DNA from: Marinobacter goseongensis
GTDB taxonomy: Bacteria; Pseudomonadota; Gammaproteobacteria; Pseudomonadales; Oleiphilaceae
Reading direction: 5' to 3'
NCBI RefSeq assembly: GCF_023156235.1
Contig: NZ_JAKZAI010000008.1
Coordinates: 62,001 to 126,000 of the forward strand
Length of the DNA stretch: 64,000 nt
Shown here: positions 45,686 to 54,330 of the stretch, in pieces
Layout of the letters: the number at the start of each line of letters is the position of its first letter
Numbering within the stretch: position 1 is the stretch's first letter
Made by a program: the position numbers and the translations under genes
The notes under the pieces: generated by a model
The model's input: only the letters and a program-made list of their open reading frames with translations
What the model was told of the DNA's origin: nothing
Database searches by the model: none

Positions 45686-47098
45686 TCAGTGCCAGATATC
45701 GCTGTCGATTTTCTCGTGCAGCTCCGGATAATCCTTCGAACGGAAGTGCGGCACCGCGCCTTGCTTGCGCTGGGCGAGGTAATCCCGGGTCAGCTTCACC
45801 ACCGTGCCCGAGAGCAGCACAATGGCCACCAGGTTGATCGCTGCCATCAGCCCCATGGAGGCGTCAGCGGTATTGAACACGGTAATGACGGCCTCGTAAC
45901 CGCCCCAGATCACCATGCCCAGTGCCGCCAGACGCAGGACCGTTACGCCGAGCGTATTGCCACCTTTCAGATAATAGAGCGCATTTTCCGCGTAGGTGTA
46001 GTTGGCCACGATGGATGTAAAAGCAAAGAACAGAATGGCCACGGCAATGAAGTAACCACCGAAATCGCCAAGGTGGGCTTCCATTGCCTCCTGGGTCAGT
46101 TGCGTACCGGTGACGCCGGAACCCGGTTCCAGCACGCCGGAGAGCAGAATCATGACCGCGGTGGCGGTACAGATGATGATGGTGTCGACGAACACCCCGA
46201 AAGCCTGGACCAGACCCTGGGATGATGGGTGATGAGGTGCCGGCGTGGCGGTCGCTGCAATGTTCGGCGCTGAGCCCATGCCGGCCTCGTTGGAAAACAG
46301 CCCCCGTTTGATGCCGTTCAGCATAGCGGCAGTGACCGAGCCGGCCGCGCCGCCGGCCGCTTCCTCGAGCCCCAGGGCGCTTTTGACAATCAACATCAGA
46401 ATGCCCGGCACCTCGGTGATGTTGATGGCCATAATGCCCAGCGCAACCAGAACATAGGCGCCGGCCATGAACGGCACCACGAACTCGGCGAAGCGGACGA
46501 TCTTGCGAAGACCACCAAATATGACGACGCCGGCAAGCACCGCGATCACAATGCCCACGGTCAGTTTCTCAAAACCGAAGGCGCCGGCCATGGCATCCGC
46601 GATGGAGTTTGCCTGCACGGCATTGAACACCAGCCCGAATGAGATGATCAGGCACACCGCGAAGATGCCCGCCGCCCAGGGTGCCCGCAGGCCCTTGGCA
46701 ATGTAAATCGCCGGGCCGCCCCGATACTGCCCCTTGCCGTCACGAACCTTGTACAACTGAGCCAGGGTGCTCTCGGCATAGCCGGTTGCCATGCCTACGA
46801 GCGCCACCATCCACATCCAGAAAATGGCGCCGGCACCCCCTAGGTAGAGTGCCACCGCCACGCCGGCCAGGTTACCGGTGCCAACACGGGAAGCGAGGCT
46901 GGTGCACAGGGCCTGGAACGGAGAAATGCCGTGTACGTCACTTTCCCGCGAGCCGCGAATGGCCCGCACCATTTCGCCAAAATTGACAAACTGAAGGAAC
47001 CTCAGGCGAATGGTGAAAAACACACCGACGGCCAGAAGCCCATATACCAGAACGTAACCCCAGAGAATGGAGTTGAGGAAGTCAACCACTGCAGTCAT
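45686..47098 (-). CDS. AGCS-family sodium/alanine (amino acid) symporter
   Basis: This 470-residue membrane protein has about eleven helices. It contains the AGCS hallmark region LCTSLASRVGTGNLAGVAVAL and GGPAIYIAKGL, as well as KRGLFSNEAGMGSAPNIAATA. Family members import alanine, glycine or related amino acids with sodium; a narrower substrate cannot be read. Two copies of a CGGATATCCG palindrome lie upstream of its start and may mark an operator. It is convergent with the diguanylate cyclase gene. Confidence 0.9.
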   Translation of the reverse strand: MTAVVDFLNSILWGYVLVYGLLAVGVFFTIRLRFLQFVNFGEMVRAIRGSRESDVHGISPFQALCTSLASRVGTGNLAGVAVALYLGGAGAIFWMWMVALVGMATGYAESTLAQLYKVRDGKGQYRGGPAIYIAKGLRAPWAAGIFAVCLIISFGLVFNAVQANSIADAMAGAFGFEKLTVGIVIAVLAGVVIFGGLRKIVRFAEFVVPFMAGAYVLVALGIMAINITEVPGILMLIVKSALGLEEAAGGAAGSVTAAMLNGIKRGLFSNEAGMGSAPNIAATATPAPHHPSSQGLVQAFGVFVDTIIICTATAVMILLSGVLEPGSGVTGTQLTQEAMEAHLGDFGGYFIAVAILFFAFTSIVANYTYAENALYYLKGGNTLGVTVLRLAALGMVIWGGYEAVITVFNTADASMGLMAAINLVAIVLLSGTVVKLTRDYLAQRKQGAVPHFRSKDYPELHEKIDSDIWH

Positions 47099-47174
47099 AC
47101 CGACGCCTTGTCGTTGTTCGAATTGGATTGAGGGTAGGCCGAAAAGTCTAGCAGCTGGATTTCAGAGAGATGTT

Positions 47175-47205
47175 GCGGATATCCGAAGTTGACCCGGATA
47201 TCCGC
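47175..47205. promoter_or_regulatory. Double palindrome CGGATATCCG, upstream of the AGCS gene
   Basis: GCGGATATCCG (47175-47185) and CGGATATCCGC (47195-47205) form perfect arms around a nine-base loop. Each contains the ten-base palindrome CGGATATCCG, so the arms are also direct repeats. The pair lies 77-107 bases upstream of the AGCS start and 11 bases past the stop of the minus-strand gene above. It could be a two-site operator or a 3'-end hairpin; there is no T-run. Confidence 0.45.
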
Positions 47206-47215
47206 GCGTGGTTCA

Positions 47216-48799
47216 TCAGTGCGAAGGGAAGGCGGTCCAGCCGGTTAACCAGCTGCTTTGCAGGCGTGGGTTGAGGGCGCCAACCCAGGAGGCAGACTCA
47301 TCGAAGAATTCCGATTTCGGAGGCGTTTTTGCCGCCATTTGTCTGACCTGGCCGCGGGAAAAGAAGTTCGGATTGACCGGGTCGCGGGCGGTAACGTGCA
47401 GGGCACTGTCGAGGCGTCTGGCGTTACCGTTGCGGGCATCTGTCAGCCAGCGATTCTCGCTGAAGCCGAAATCGTCGTTGCCGCTGCCGGATTCGTCAGA
47501 GTCTCTGCCGAGGTTGCCGGTGTTGGCAATCATGTTGTGGGAGAACGTGAGGGTGCCATTGTTGACCAGGGTCGCAACTTCGTCCCTCAGGTCGACGGCC
47601 TCGATACCAAAACTGTCCACGATCATGTTGTGGAAGTGCCCGCCGGTACCCTCGCGAAGCACCATGCCGCGGTGGGTTGTGGCGGTTTGCCCGGTTCCGG
47701 CCAGGGTCACGTTGTAGAACACCGGCTCGGAGCGCGGCAAGGCCTGATGATCGTTGCCGTTGTTGTCCCCCTCGAAGGCATTGTCACCCACGTCACTGTG
47801 CTGCTGCACAACGAGGAACTGAACCCGCCCGGTCCAGCCCCAGTCCCAGTCTATGCTGTCGTCCGCAGCGCCGGTGACCACAATGTTCTTGAGGTCGACG
47901 GAGCCCCCAAACATCTCGATGCCATCGTCCAGGGCCCGGTGGACCTGAACATTGCGGACGATGGTGTCACTGCCGCAGCCACCCAGGGTCAGGCCGTTGA
48001 GTTCATTGTTCTGGTAAACCTCGAAGCCCGCGAATTCGATGCGGGTGTACTCGATGACCCCGCAACTGTGGCGCGGATCCTTGCCGCCAAATTGACCACG
48101 TGCGTCCTGTTCCGAAACGCCCTCGATTGACGCGCCGGGCTGGTTAACCGGTGCTTTGCCGAGAACGACCACCCCGCCCCAATCGCCTCGTGAACGCTTC
48201 CCTTCAGGCTGATTGCTGGTAAAGACGACCGGGCTGTCCGGGCGACCGCGGGAAAACAGCTTGCTGCCGCTGTTCACAATCAAGGCCGAACCATTGTTGC
48301 CTTTCACGGTGACGCCGCTCTCAATGGTGAGTTGGGCATTTTCGACGAAAATCGGTTTTTCGAGAATGTAGGATTTTCCGGACTCCCACACCGTGTTGGC
48401 AATGATGTCTTCATGCACGCGGACCGTCTGAGGCTCAAAAGCGGTGAACCCGACGATGGCGATAACACCGGCGACAGCGCCGGGCGCCATCCAGACCAGA
48501 TTGCGGCGGAACCAGGAGTGATCGCGCGTCGTTGACTCGGGGGGGGTGATTTGCGCAGTTGAAGTGGTGGCAGTTGCCATCAGGGGTGCGCCGGTGTCTT
48601 CGGCACGGATCTCCTCCGCCAGTCGCTTCAGTTTCTCGGAGCCGGCGCCCTCAACACGACGCAGGACATCGCTCCGGTACCCCGGTTCCCGCAACAGATT
48701 ATTCAGATGAACAAAAGACACACCGGGGCATTCGCCCTTGTCTATCAGGCGCTTGAGGCGCCAGAGTTTTTCCACCAGCAGAGATGAACGATCCGACAT
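47216..48799 (-). CDS. Inner-membrane-anchored beta-helix protein of unknown function
   Basis: This 527-residue protein has an unusual layout. A charged, helical N-terminal domain (about 1-65; LLVEKLWRLKRLIDKGE, SDVLRRVEGAGSEKL) and a Thr-rich linker precede one membrane helix (about 101-121), after which about 400 residues look like a right-handed parallel beta-helix: ALIVNSGSKLFSRGR, RGDWGGVVVLGKAPVN, NNELNGLTLGGCGSDTIV, RALDDGIEMFGGSVDLKN and VTGAADDSIDWDWGWTGR. The topology predicted is N-terminus in the cytoplasm and beta-helix in the periplasm. No signal-peptidase or catalytic motif is obvious. It lies between teaD and the AGCS gene on the same strand; a sensor or carbohydrate-binding role is possible but unproven. 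Confidence 0.75.
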   Translation of the reverse strand: MSDRSSLLVEKLWRLKRLIDKGECPGVSFVHLNNLLREPGYRSDVLRRVEGAGSEKLKRLAEEIRAEDTGAPLMATATTSTAQITPPESTTRDHSWFRRNLVWMAPGAVAGVIAIVGFTAFEPQTVRVHEDIIANTVWESGKSYILEKPIFVENAQLTIESGVTVKGNNGSALIVNSGSKLFSRGRPDSPVVFTSNQPEGKRSRGDWGGVVVLGKAPVNQPGASIEGVSEQDARGQFGGKDPRHSCGVIEYTRIEFAGFEVYQNNELNGLTLGGCGSDTIVRNVQVHRALDDGIEMFGGSVDLKNIVVTGAADDSIDWDWGWTGRVQFLVVQQHSDVGDNAFEGDNNGNDHQALPRSEPVFYNVTLAGTGQTATTHRGMVLREGTGGHFHNMIVDSFGIEAVDLRDEVATLVNNGTLTFSHNMIANTGNLGRDSDESGSGNDDFGFSENRWLTDARNGNARRLDSALHVTARDPVNPNFFSRGQVRQMAAKTPPKSEFFDESASWVGALNPRLQSSWLTGWTAFPSH

Positions 48800-48882
48800 T
48801 GATACAGCTCCAAAAACACATGTCGGACCGTTTCTACCGCGTCAGTGTGACGTCTGTGTTACGAGTGGGCTATCGGGCCCCG

Positions 48883-49326
48883 CTACACCACCAGTACCGG
48901 GCATTTGGCATGGGAAGCGACCCGGTGTGACACGCTGCCCAGCAGCATGCCGTCTTTGTCGCTGTGGGTGCCGCGGGTGCCTACCACGATCAGATCCGCC
49001 TCTTTGTCCTCTGCGAATTTGACGATCACCTTGGACGGGCGGCCGCCTTTGACGAAGCCTCGCACTTTGGTGGCTCCATGGTCCTTTGCAAGGTCCTTGG
49101 CGTGGTTGACCACGCCTTTGGCGTAATCCGAGAGCACTTTGTCGGGAATGTCGAGCTCAACCGGGCGTTCGATGGACAATGACGCTTCGAACAGGCTGTG
49201 ATGCTTGAACACGCAGAGTATGTAAATCTCTGCATCCGGCATCAGTTTCTGCAGCGCAATGGCTTTGTCCAGCGCTTTGAGCGAGGTTTTCGAACCGTCC
49301 ACAGCAACCAGCATTTTCTTGAACAT
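48883..49326 (-). CDS. teaD: TeaD-like universal stress protein
   Basis: This 147-residue UspA-family protein starts [20 protein letters not shown]. It has the ATP-binding pattern [23 protein letters not shown] (G-2x-G-9x-G-S/T). It lies 33 bases downstream of teaC in the order teaA, teaB, teaC, teaD known from Halomonas elongata, where TeaD binds ATP and dampens ectoine uptake. The ATG at 49326 has GGAG upstream; the TTG at 49338 is a less likely start. Confidence 0.88.
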   Translation of the reverse strand: MFKKMLVAVDGSKTSLKALDKAIALQKLMPDAEIYILCVFKHHSLFEASLSIERPVELDIPDKVLSDYAKGVVNHAKDLAKDHGATKVRGFVKGGRPSKVIVKFAEDKEADLIVVGTRGTHSDKDGMLLGSVSHRVASHAKCPVLVV

Positions 49327-49359
49327 GGCTTTCTCCAATTGGCTATGGCCCTATCCCCG

Positions 49360-50646
49360 TCAATCCCGGAAGGCAAGATCCCTCAGGAACAAGGCAATGT
49401 CCGGGAAGGCGATGATCAGCCCGGCCGCGGTCACCAACATGAAAATGAACGGAGGTGTGCCCCGGATCACCTCCAGGTAGGGGCGCTTGAAAATGGCGAT
49501 GGCGGTGAAAATATCGCAACCAAACGGTGGCGTCGCCGAGCCGATGGCCACCTGCAGCGTGATCAGCACGCCCACCAGTACCGGGTCGAGCCCGGTGGAC
49601 TGAATGGCGGGAGCAAAGATCGGCGTCAGAATGAGTATGACTACGATCGGATCAACGAACATACAGGCGATGAAGAAGGCGATACAGATCGCGACCAGCA
49701 CGCCTACGGGACCGGCATCATTGACCCCGACGGATTCCAGGATCGCCTGGGGAATCTGGGCAAAGGAGATGATCCAGGAAAAGCCATTGCCGACCGCGAC
49801 CAGAATGAAGACCACCGCCGTGATCAGGCCGGTGGATTTGGCGATGCGGTAGATGTCAGGCAGTTTCAGGGAACGGAAAACCACAAATTCCAGCAGGAAG
49901 GCATACAGCACACACACCGCGGCCGCTTCCGTGGGGCTGAAAATGCCGCCGTAAATACCGCCAACGATAATGACCGGGAAGAAGAGCGGCCAGAGAGCAT
50001 CCCGGACGGACACGGCCCGTTGCGTCCAGGTCGCCTTGTCCTCCGTCGGCACGTTGTTCTTATAGGCGTAGATCAGGCAGTAAGCAGAGAACATCAACAG
50101 GATCAGCACGCCGGGTCCGATGCCGGCAATAAACAGTTCGGCAATGGAGGTGCCGGACACCACCCCGTAGATGATCATGCCGATGCTGGGTGGAATCAGG
50201 AAGGCAATGTCGCTGGAGTTGATAATCAATGCCAGGGTGAACGGATCGGAGTAACCCGCTTTCAGCATTTTCGGCCGTAGCGGCGAACCCACAGCGACAA
50301 CGGTAGCCTGGGTAGAACCGGACACCGCGCCGAACAGTGTGCAGGACGTGGCGGTACTGATCGCGAGGCCGCCTTTGAAGTGACCGATAAAGGCCATGAC
50401 CATATTGATCAGGCGATCTGCGGACTGGCCTCGGGTCATGATGTCAGCGGCGAGGATGAACATGGGAACCGCGATCAGCGAGGCCGGCCGGATACCCCCC
50501 ATCATCTGCTGAATGAAGGTGCCCATCTGACCGAAACCATCAAACATCATTACAAACCCGACCACTGCACCGGTGATCAGTGGGACCATCATCGGGAAGC
50601 CCAGCAGCAACAACCCGACCATGACCAGCATCATTATAGTTGCCAT
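49360..50646 (-). CDS. teaC: TeaC, large permease (DctM) of the ectoine TRAP transporter
   Basis: This 428-residue protein has about twelve membrane segments and belongs to the DctM/SiaM group. Typical phrases are PLITGAVVGFVMMFDGFGQ, VPMFILAADIMTRGQSADR, GSTQATVVAVGSPLRPKML and FILVAVGNGFSWIISF. It is the ion-coupled transport unit. Order and neighbours (teaA, teaB, teaD) set the substrate as ectoine/hydroxyectoine. It follows teaB by 33 bases. Confidence 0.92.
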   Translation of the reverse strand: MATIMMLVMVGLLLLGFPMMVPLITGAVVGFVMMFDGFGQMGTFIQQMMGGIRPASLIAVPMFILAADIMTRGQSADRLINMVMAFIGHFKGGLAISTATSCTLFGAVSGSTQATVVAVGSPLRPKMLKAGYSDPFTLALIINSSDIAFLIPPSIGMIIYGVVSGTSIAELFIAGIGPGVLILLMFSAYCLIYAYKNNVPTEDKATWTQRAVSVRDALWPLFFPVIIVGGIYGGIFSPTEAAAVCVLYAFLLEFVVFRSLKLPDIYRIAKSTGLITAVVFILVAVGNGFSWIISFAQIPQAILESVGVNDAGPVGVLVAICIAFFIACMFVDPIVVILILTPIFAPAIQSTGLDPVLVGVLITLQVAIGSATPPFGCDIFTAIAIFKRPYLEVIRGTPPFIFMLVTAAGLIIAFPDIALFLRDLAFRD

Positions 50647-50679
50647 GTTTTTATCCTTTCTGATTTGGGTCTGCGGGGG

Positions 50680-51273
50680 TCAGACTTCCGATTCGGTGTC
50701 TGCATAGCCATCAACCACGCCAGTTGAGAGATAGACGTCATCACTGGTGATGTTTTTGACCGCGGTCAGCAAATACTGGATCCCGGTAATGGCGAAGCCG
50801 ATCGGCGCCCAGACGTAGATCCACCAGATTTCGAACCCGAGTGCTGGGAGGATGCGGCCACGGCTGTGCAGCGTTTCCACGTAACCAAACGCGTGATAGC
50901 AGAGAAAAAACATGACCACCGACGTGAACAGGGCAATAAATATCATCAGAACCTTGCGGCCTTTGGCCGGTATGGCGTCGTACACCGCTGACATGCGAAT
51001 GTGTCGACCGTGCCGGGCTGCGTAGCCAATGCCGGCAAAGGTGATCAGGATAATGAGGATGCGGTTGATTTCTCCGGAAAAGAACAGGCCTTCGCCAAAG
51101 ACAAAACGTGCGATTACATTGATACAGGTATTGATCGCCATCAGGATCACGCCAGCCGCCAGCATGACAGCCTCTACCTTGCTGATGAACACATCAATGG
51201 TTCCCAGAAACCCGGGCAAGCCGGACTCGTAGCTACCGGTGTCGTCTTCTATCTCCGGGGATTTCTCGGACAT
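50680..51273 (-). CDS. teaB: TeaB, small permease (DctQ) of the ectoine TRAP transporter
   Basis: This 197-residue protein has four membrane helices and the DctQ-type order: soluble acidic N-terminus (residues 1-25), VEAVMLAAGVILMAINTCIN, then VFGEGLFFSGEINRILII and two more segments. It joins TeaC in the inner membrane and is needed for docking of TeaA. A long stem-loop (51340-51365) lies upstream, between teaA and teaB. Confidence 0.9.
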   Translation of the reverse strand: MSEKSPEIEDDTGSYESGLPGFLGTIDVFISKVEAVMLAAGVILMAINTCINVIARFVFGEGLFFSGEINRILIILITFAGIGYAARHGRHIRMSAVYDAIPAKGRKVLMIFIALFTSVVMFFLCYHAFGYVETLHSRGRILPALGFEIWWIYVWAPIGFAITGIQYLLTAVKNITSDDVYLSTGVVDGYADTESEV

Positions 51274-51339
51274 GGGTTCTGCTCCAGAACATGTCGCTCC
51301 CGGCCGGAAGGAGGTCCCCGGCGGGGCGGGGTGAAACGG

Positions 51340-51365
51340 ATTCCCGCCGGCGTACCGGCGGGAAT
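51340..51365 (-). promoter_or_regulatory. Intercistronic stem-loop between teaA and teaB
   Basis: ATTCCCGCCGG and CCGGCGGGAAT form an 11-base perfect stem around a four-base loop, 13 bases past the teaA stop. It has no T-run. Such hairpins after the binding-protein gene often stabilise that part of the transcript and reduce read-through, giving more binding protein than permease. Confidence 0.6.
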
Positions 51366-51377
51366 AGATGGCGAGGT

Positions 51378-52409
51378 TCAGTCGTCGCTTTGCACTTCTT
51401 CAAGATCTTCCTTGAATTGGGCCAGCAGTTCCTTGCCGCGCTCTCCGGTCATCTCGATGAACTTTTCTTCCACCTGCGGCGCACGGGCCTTGAAAGAGGC
51501 GATCTGCTCATCATTCAGGCGGGTCACCGTGACCTCATCACTGGCTTTCTGGATTTTCCCCAGAGCCTCATCGGCAAGCCCGTCGATGTGCACAATGATT
51601 TCTTCGAAGGCAAAGTCGGCAGCGTCCTGAACCAGCTTTTTGTCTTCATCGGACAGGCCTGCGTAAAAGTTCTGGTTTGCCATCATGGCGGTGGTGAACC
51701 AACCGTGGCTGGTGAATACCAGGTTTGGAGACACTTCGTACAAACCACCGGACTCGATCCAGAAGATCGGGTTTTCCTGACCCTGGATCATGTTGGTCTG
51801 CAGTGCACCGTACACTTCGCCCCAGGGAAGGGGGGTGGGGGTGGCACCGAAGGCGGAATAGGTCTCGGACAACAGCGGGTTGGTCATGACCCGGATCTTC
51901 TTGTTGTTGAAATCCTCGGGGCTGGTGACCGGCTCATCAACAGTGACGACCATCTCACCTTCCGGATACATCTGCAGAAGCTCAAGGCCCTTCTCGGCAT
52001 AGAGTTCCGGGAAGTCCTCATTGATCGCTTCACTCTCACGGAAGAATTTGATCACCGTTTCCATGTTGGTCGGCATCAGATAGGGAATGAAGAAAATCTG
52101 CGCTTCCGGAATCAGCGAACCGGTGAAGCCCGGAGACTGATTGACGAAGTTGAGAATGCCGGCCTGGGTCTGTTCCATGATGTCGTCAGACTCACCGAGT
52201 TCCCCGAAACGGAAAATCTGCAGGGTGTGGTCGGAGTTTTCCTCAATGTACTCTTTGAATTTGTAGGCGAAGACATCCTGGACATCACCCTCGTATTCCT
52301 CGTGGGCATAGCGCCAGTTGGCGGCGTTCACCGAGTTCGCCGCGGTCAGGGCTGCGAAAGCGATCGCGGATACACCGGCCAGTTTTCTGAATTTACTCAA
52401 GCTGCTCAT
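51378..52409 (-). CDS. teaA: TeaA, ectoine-binding protein of a TRAP transporter
   Basis: This 343-residue protein has a signal peptide (about 1-29, ending VNAA). The mature protein starts NWRYAHEEYEGDVQDVFA, nearly the same as I recall for Halomonas elongata TeaA, and long identical-looking stretches follow: FGELGESDDIMEQTQAGIL, NQSPGFTGSLIP, TPLPWGEVYGALQT, GQENPIFWIESGGLYEV and FTSHGWFTTAMMANQ. TeaA binds ectoine and hydroxyectoine with high affinity in the periplasm. The complete teaABCD set follows. An osmotically responsive promoter is expected upstream but I cannot point to it. Confidence 0.95.
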   Translation of the reverse strand: MSSLSKFRKLAGVSAIAFAALTAANSVNAANWRYAHEEYEGDVQDVFAYKFKEYIEENSDHTLQIFRFGELGESDDIMEQTQAGILNFVNQSPGFTGSLIPEAQIFFIPYLMPTNMETVIKFFRESEAINEDFPELYAEKGLELLQMYPEGEMVVTVDEPVTSPEDFNNKKIRVMTNPLLSETYSAFGATPTPLPWGEVYGALQTNMIQGQENPIFWIESGGLYEVSPNLVFTSHGWFTTAMMANQNFYAGLSDEDKKLVQDAADFAFEEIIVHIDGLADEALGKIQKASDEVTVTRLNDEQIASFKARAPQVEEKFIEMTGERGKELLAQFKEDLEEVQSDD

Positions 52410-52653
52410 CGTGTTGTCTCCGTTTGATTTTTTCGCTGTAATTTCTTGTTACATTATTAAAGACTGGCAAATCAAACCGAGTTTCGCAAGAAATTGGCCA
52501 ATTTAGCCGGCTGGTAAGTCACACTTCAAAATGGTTTTGGCGGGCCGCATCATGGCGCGCTCTGGTGGTGCGGTACGTAGCGTTTTAGTGCGACCGGTCG
52601 CCTCGTTGATTGCTATCGCATTGGATAATGCGCACACAGTGGAGGATGGACTC

Positions 52654-53115
52654 ATGGATACATTCTGGAATCGCGCCCGCGGGCTGGTGGCTGTTGTGGG
52701 ACTCGTCCTGCTCACCGGCTGCGTGTCTCAGCCGATGCCCGGAGAGGGGGGCTTTGAGGCGGAGGTACCGCTGACGAACACATACTGGCAGTTGCATGTG
52801 GTGGCGGGTGAACCGGTGGCCGATTCCGACGCGGCCAGCGAAGCCCACCTGATTTTACGGGACGATGGTATGGTGAACGGCTTTGGTGGCTGCAACGCGT
52901 TTCGCGGCGAGTACGAAGTGATCAACAACCGCAATCTTGTCTTCAGCAGTATGGCGAGCACCCGCCGTGCCTGTCAGAACAGGGACAATCCGGAGCGGGC
53001 ACTGTTTGCCGCCATGGCCAGCACCGCCGGGGTTCAGATGGGTGCGCGCCGCTTGCATCTGCTGAATTCCGAGGGCGAGACGTTGGCGGAGTTCGTCGCT
53101 ACACGCCAGCCCTGA
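52654..53115 (+). CDS. META-domain (HslJ-like) lipoprotein
   Basis: This 153-residue protein has a lipobox signal (GLVLLTGCVS, Cys23) and one META domain (about 38-150) with TYWQLHVVAGEPVADSD, GMVNGFGGCNAFRGEYEV and MASTRRACQNRDNPERAL; the two conserved cysteines may form a disulphide. HslJ-type proteins are linked to heat shock and novobiocin resistance. GGAGG supports ATG 52654. Its 3' end overlaps that of the convergent hydrolase gene by 17 bases. Confidence 0.88.
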   Translation: MDTFWNRARGLVAVVGLVLLTGCVSQPMPGEGGFEAEVPLTNTYWQLHVVAGEPVADSDAASEAHLILRDDGMVNGFGGCNAFRGEYEVINNRNLVFSSMASTRRACQNRDNPERALFAAMASTAGVQMGARRLHLLNSEGETLAEFVATRQP

Positions 53116-53623
53116 TCAGGAATTGGCGGAATTCAGCCACGACCCGGTCAAGGCTGTGCTCCAGGCGGTGGCCATCGGCCAGCATCAGAATGGGCAGTCC
53201 CTGTTGTTGTGCCAGGGCAATTACCGGCATCACCGGGACCACGTCGTCGTCCCAGCCGTGAATGATCTGTGCGTGGTCGGCAACAATCCGCGGGCTGGAC
53301 TGGGGGTAATCGGGCAGAGCCAGTGCCGGGGCGAGCAAAAAGCAGCCGAGCACCGGTTGCTCGGCGCTGGTTTGCGCACACACCCAGCCGCCCATGCTGG
53401 AGCCGGCGAGAATGGTGCGCTGCGGAACGGCTCCAGCCTGCGCCATGGCGTGACGCATTTGTGCCAGCCGGGTTGCCGGATCCTTGCTGCTGCGATGGTC
53501 GACCGCCTCGGCGATCACCCCGGGAACGTCCTCTGCCGCAGCTTTCATGGCCTGGATCTTGGTGCTCCCCGGACCACTCTCCAGGCCATGGGACAGGAAA
53601 ACGTGGGTGGTGCGCTGAGTCAT
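53099..53623 (-). CDS. Small alpha/beta hydrolase
   Basis: This 174-residue protein resembles YqiA/RsbQ-size hydrolases. The nucleophile elbow reads LAGSSMGGWVCA, the acid is the Asp in IHGWDDDVVPV and the base is His in LADGHRLEHSL, so the triad is complete. The start has LSHGLESGPGSTKIQAMKAA, a family-type oxyanion segment. The substrate is unknown. Confidence 0.85.
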   Translation of the reverse strand: MTQRTTHVFLSHGLESGPGSTKIQAMKAAAEDVPGVIAEAVDHRSSKDPATRLAQMRHAMAQAGAVPQRTILAGSSMGGWVCAQTSAEQPVLGCFLLAPALALPDYPQSSPRIVADHAQIIHGWDDDVVPVMPVIALAQQQGLPILMLADGHRLEHSLDRVVAEFRQFLIRAGV

Positions 53624-53769
53624 GGCTAAAGGTCCCTGTTTCAGACGAGATACGATGTTCAGGCATCATGCTGCGGCCCGCCAGCGATGTCCAGACAGCG
53701 GACTGTGACCTGTTTTCATCGTGTCCCCGTAACACTTCAGAGTTATCACAGCAGCAGGCAGGAACGGTC

Positions 53770-54327
53770 ATGGTCAGGTTATCGGGTTGGTTGACAGCAC
53801 TGATGTTCTTGGCGCCAGGCATAGCCGCCGTTGGTGCAGAACCGCAGCAACGCGAATGCCCCGCGTTTCTCGATCATGATCAGCGCAAACTGCATTCCCG
53901 TGACACCGTGAACCTGTGCGATGTGGCGGCCGGTAAGCCGATGCTGGTGGTCAACACCGCCAGCCGATGCGGTTTTACCGGACAGTTCGAAGGGCTCGAG
54001 GCGTTGCACAATCGGTACCGGGAGGAAGGGCTGGTGGTGGTCGGCTTTGCCAGCGATGATTTCCGTCAGGAGGCTGACAGCGAGGAGGAAGCCGCCAAGG
54101 TGTGCTTCGTGAACTTCGGTGTCACTTTCACGATGATTGCCCCGGGTGCCGTCACCGGCGCCGACGCCAATCCGGTGTTCAGCGCCATCAACGCTCAGAG
54201 CCAGCCGCCACGCTGGAACTTCACCAAGTACCTGCTTGATCGGGAAGGTAACGTAGTGGCGTCTTTCCCCAGCCAGGTGCGCCCGCAGGATACCCGGCTG
54301 ACCTCCGCGATCGAAGAGCTGCTGTAG
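53770..54327 (+). CDS. Glutathione-peroxidase-like protein with altered active site
   Basis: This 185-residue protein has a signal-like N-terminus (about 1-23, ending AVGA), so it may be exported. The peroxidatic Cys is in VNTASRCGFTGQFEGLEALH as in glutathione peroxidases, and WNFTKYLLDREGNV supplies the Trp-Asn pair. However, the usual NQF of the FPCNQFGxQEP motif, which supplies the catalytic Gln, is replaced by SDDF in VVGFASDDFRQEAD. It may have lower activity or use thioredoxin. The frame is open upstream to 53269, but ATG 53770 fits the family. Confidence 0.82.
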   Translation: MVRLSGWLTALMFLAPGIAAVGAEPQQRECPAFLDHDQRKLHSRDTVNLCDVAAGKPMLVVNTASRCGFTGQFEGLEALHNRYREEGLVVVGFASDDFRQEADSEEEAAKVCFVNFGVTFTMIAPGAVTGADANPVFSAINAQSQPPRWNFTKYLLDREGNVVASFPSQVRPQDTRLTSAIEELL

Positions 54328-54330
54328 CGA

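Noticed and set aside
49198..50280. 360-residue plus-strand frame
   Set aside because: Antisense to teaC and teaD; hydrophilic low-complexity translation typical of a shadow frame.
51291..52427. 378-residue plus-strand frame
   Set aside because: Antisense to teaA, whose sequence is highly characteristic.
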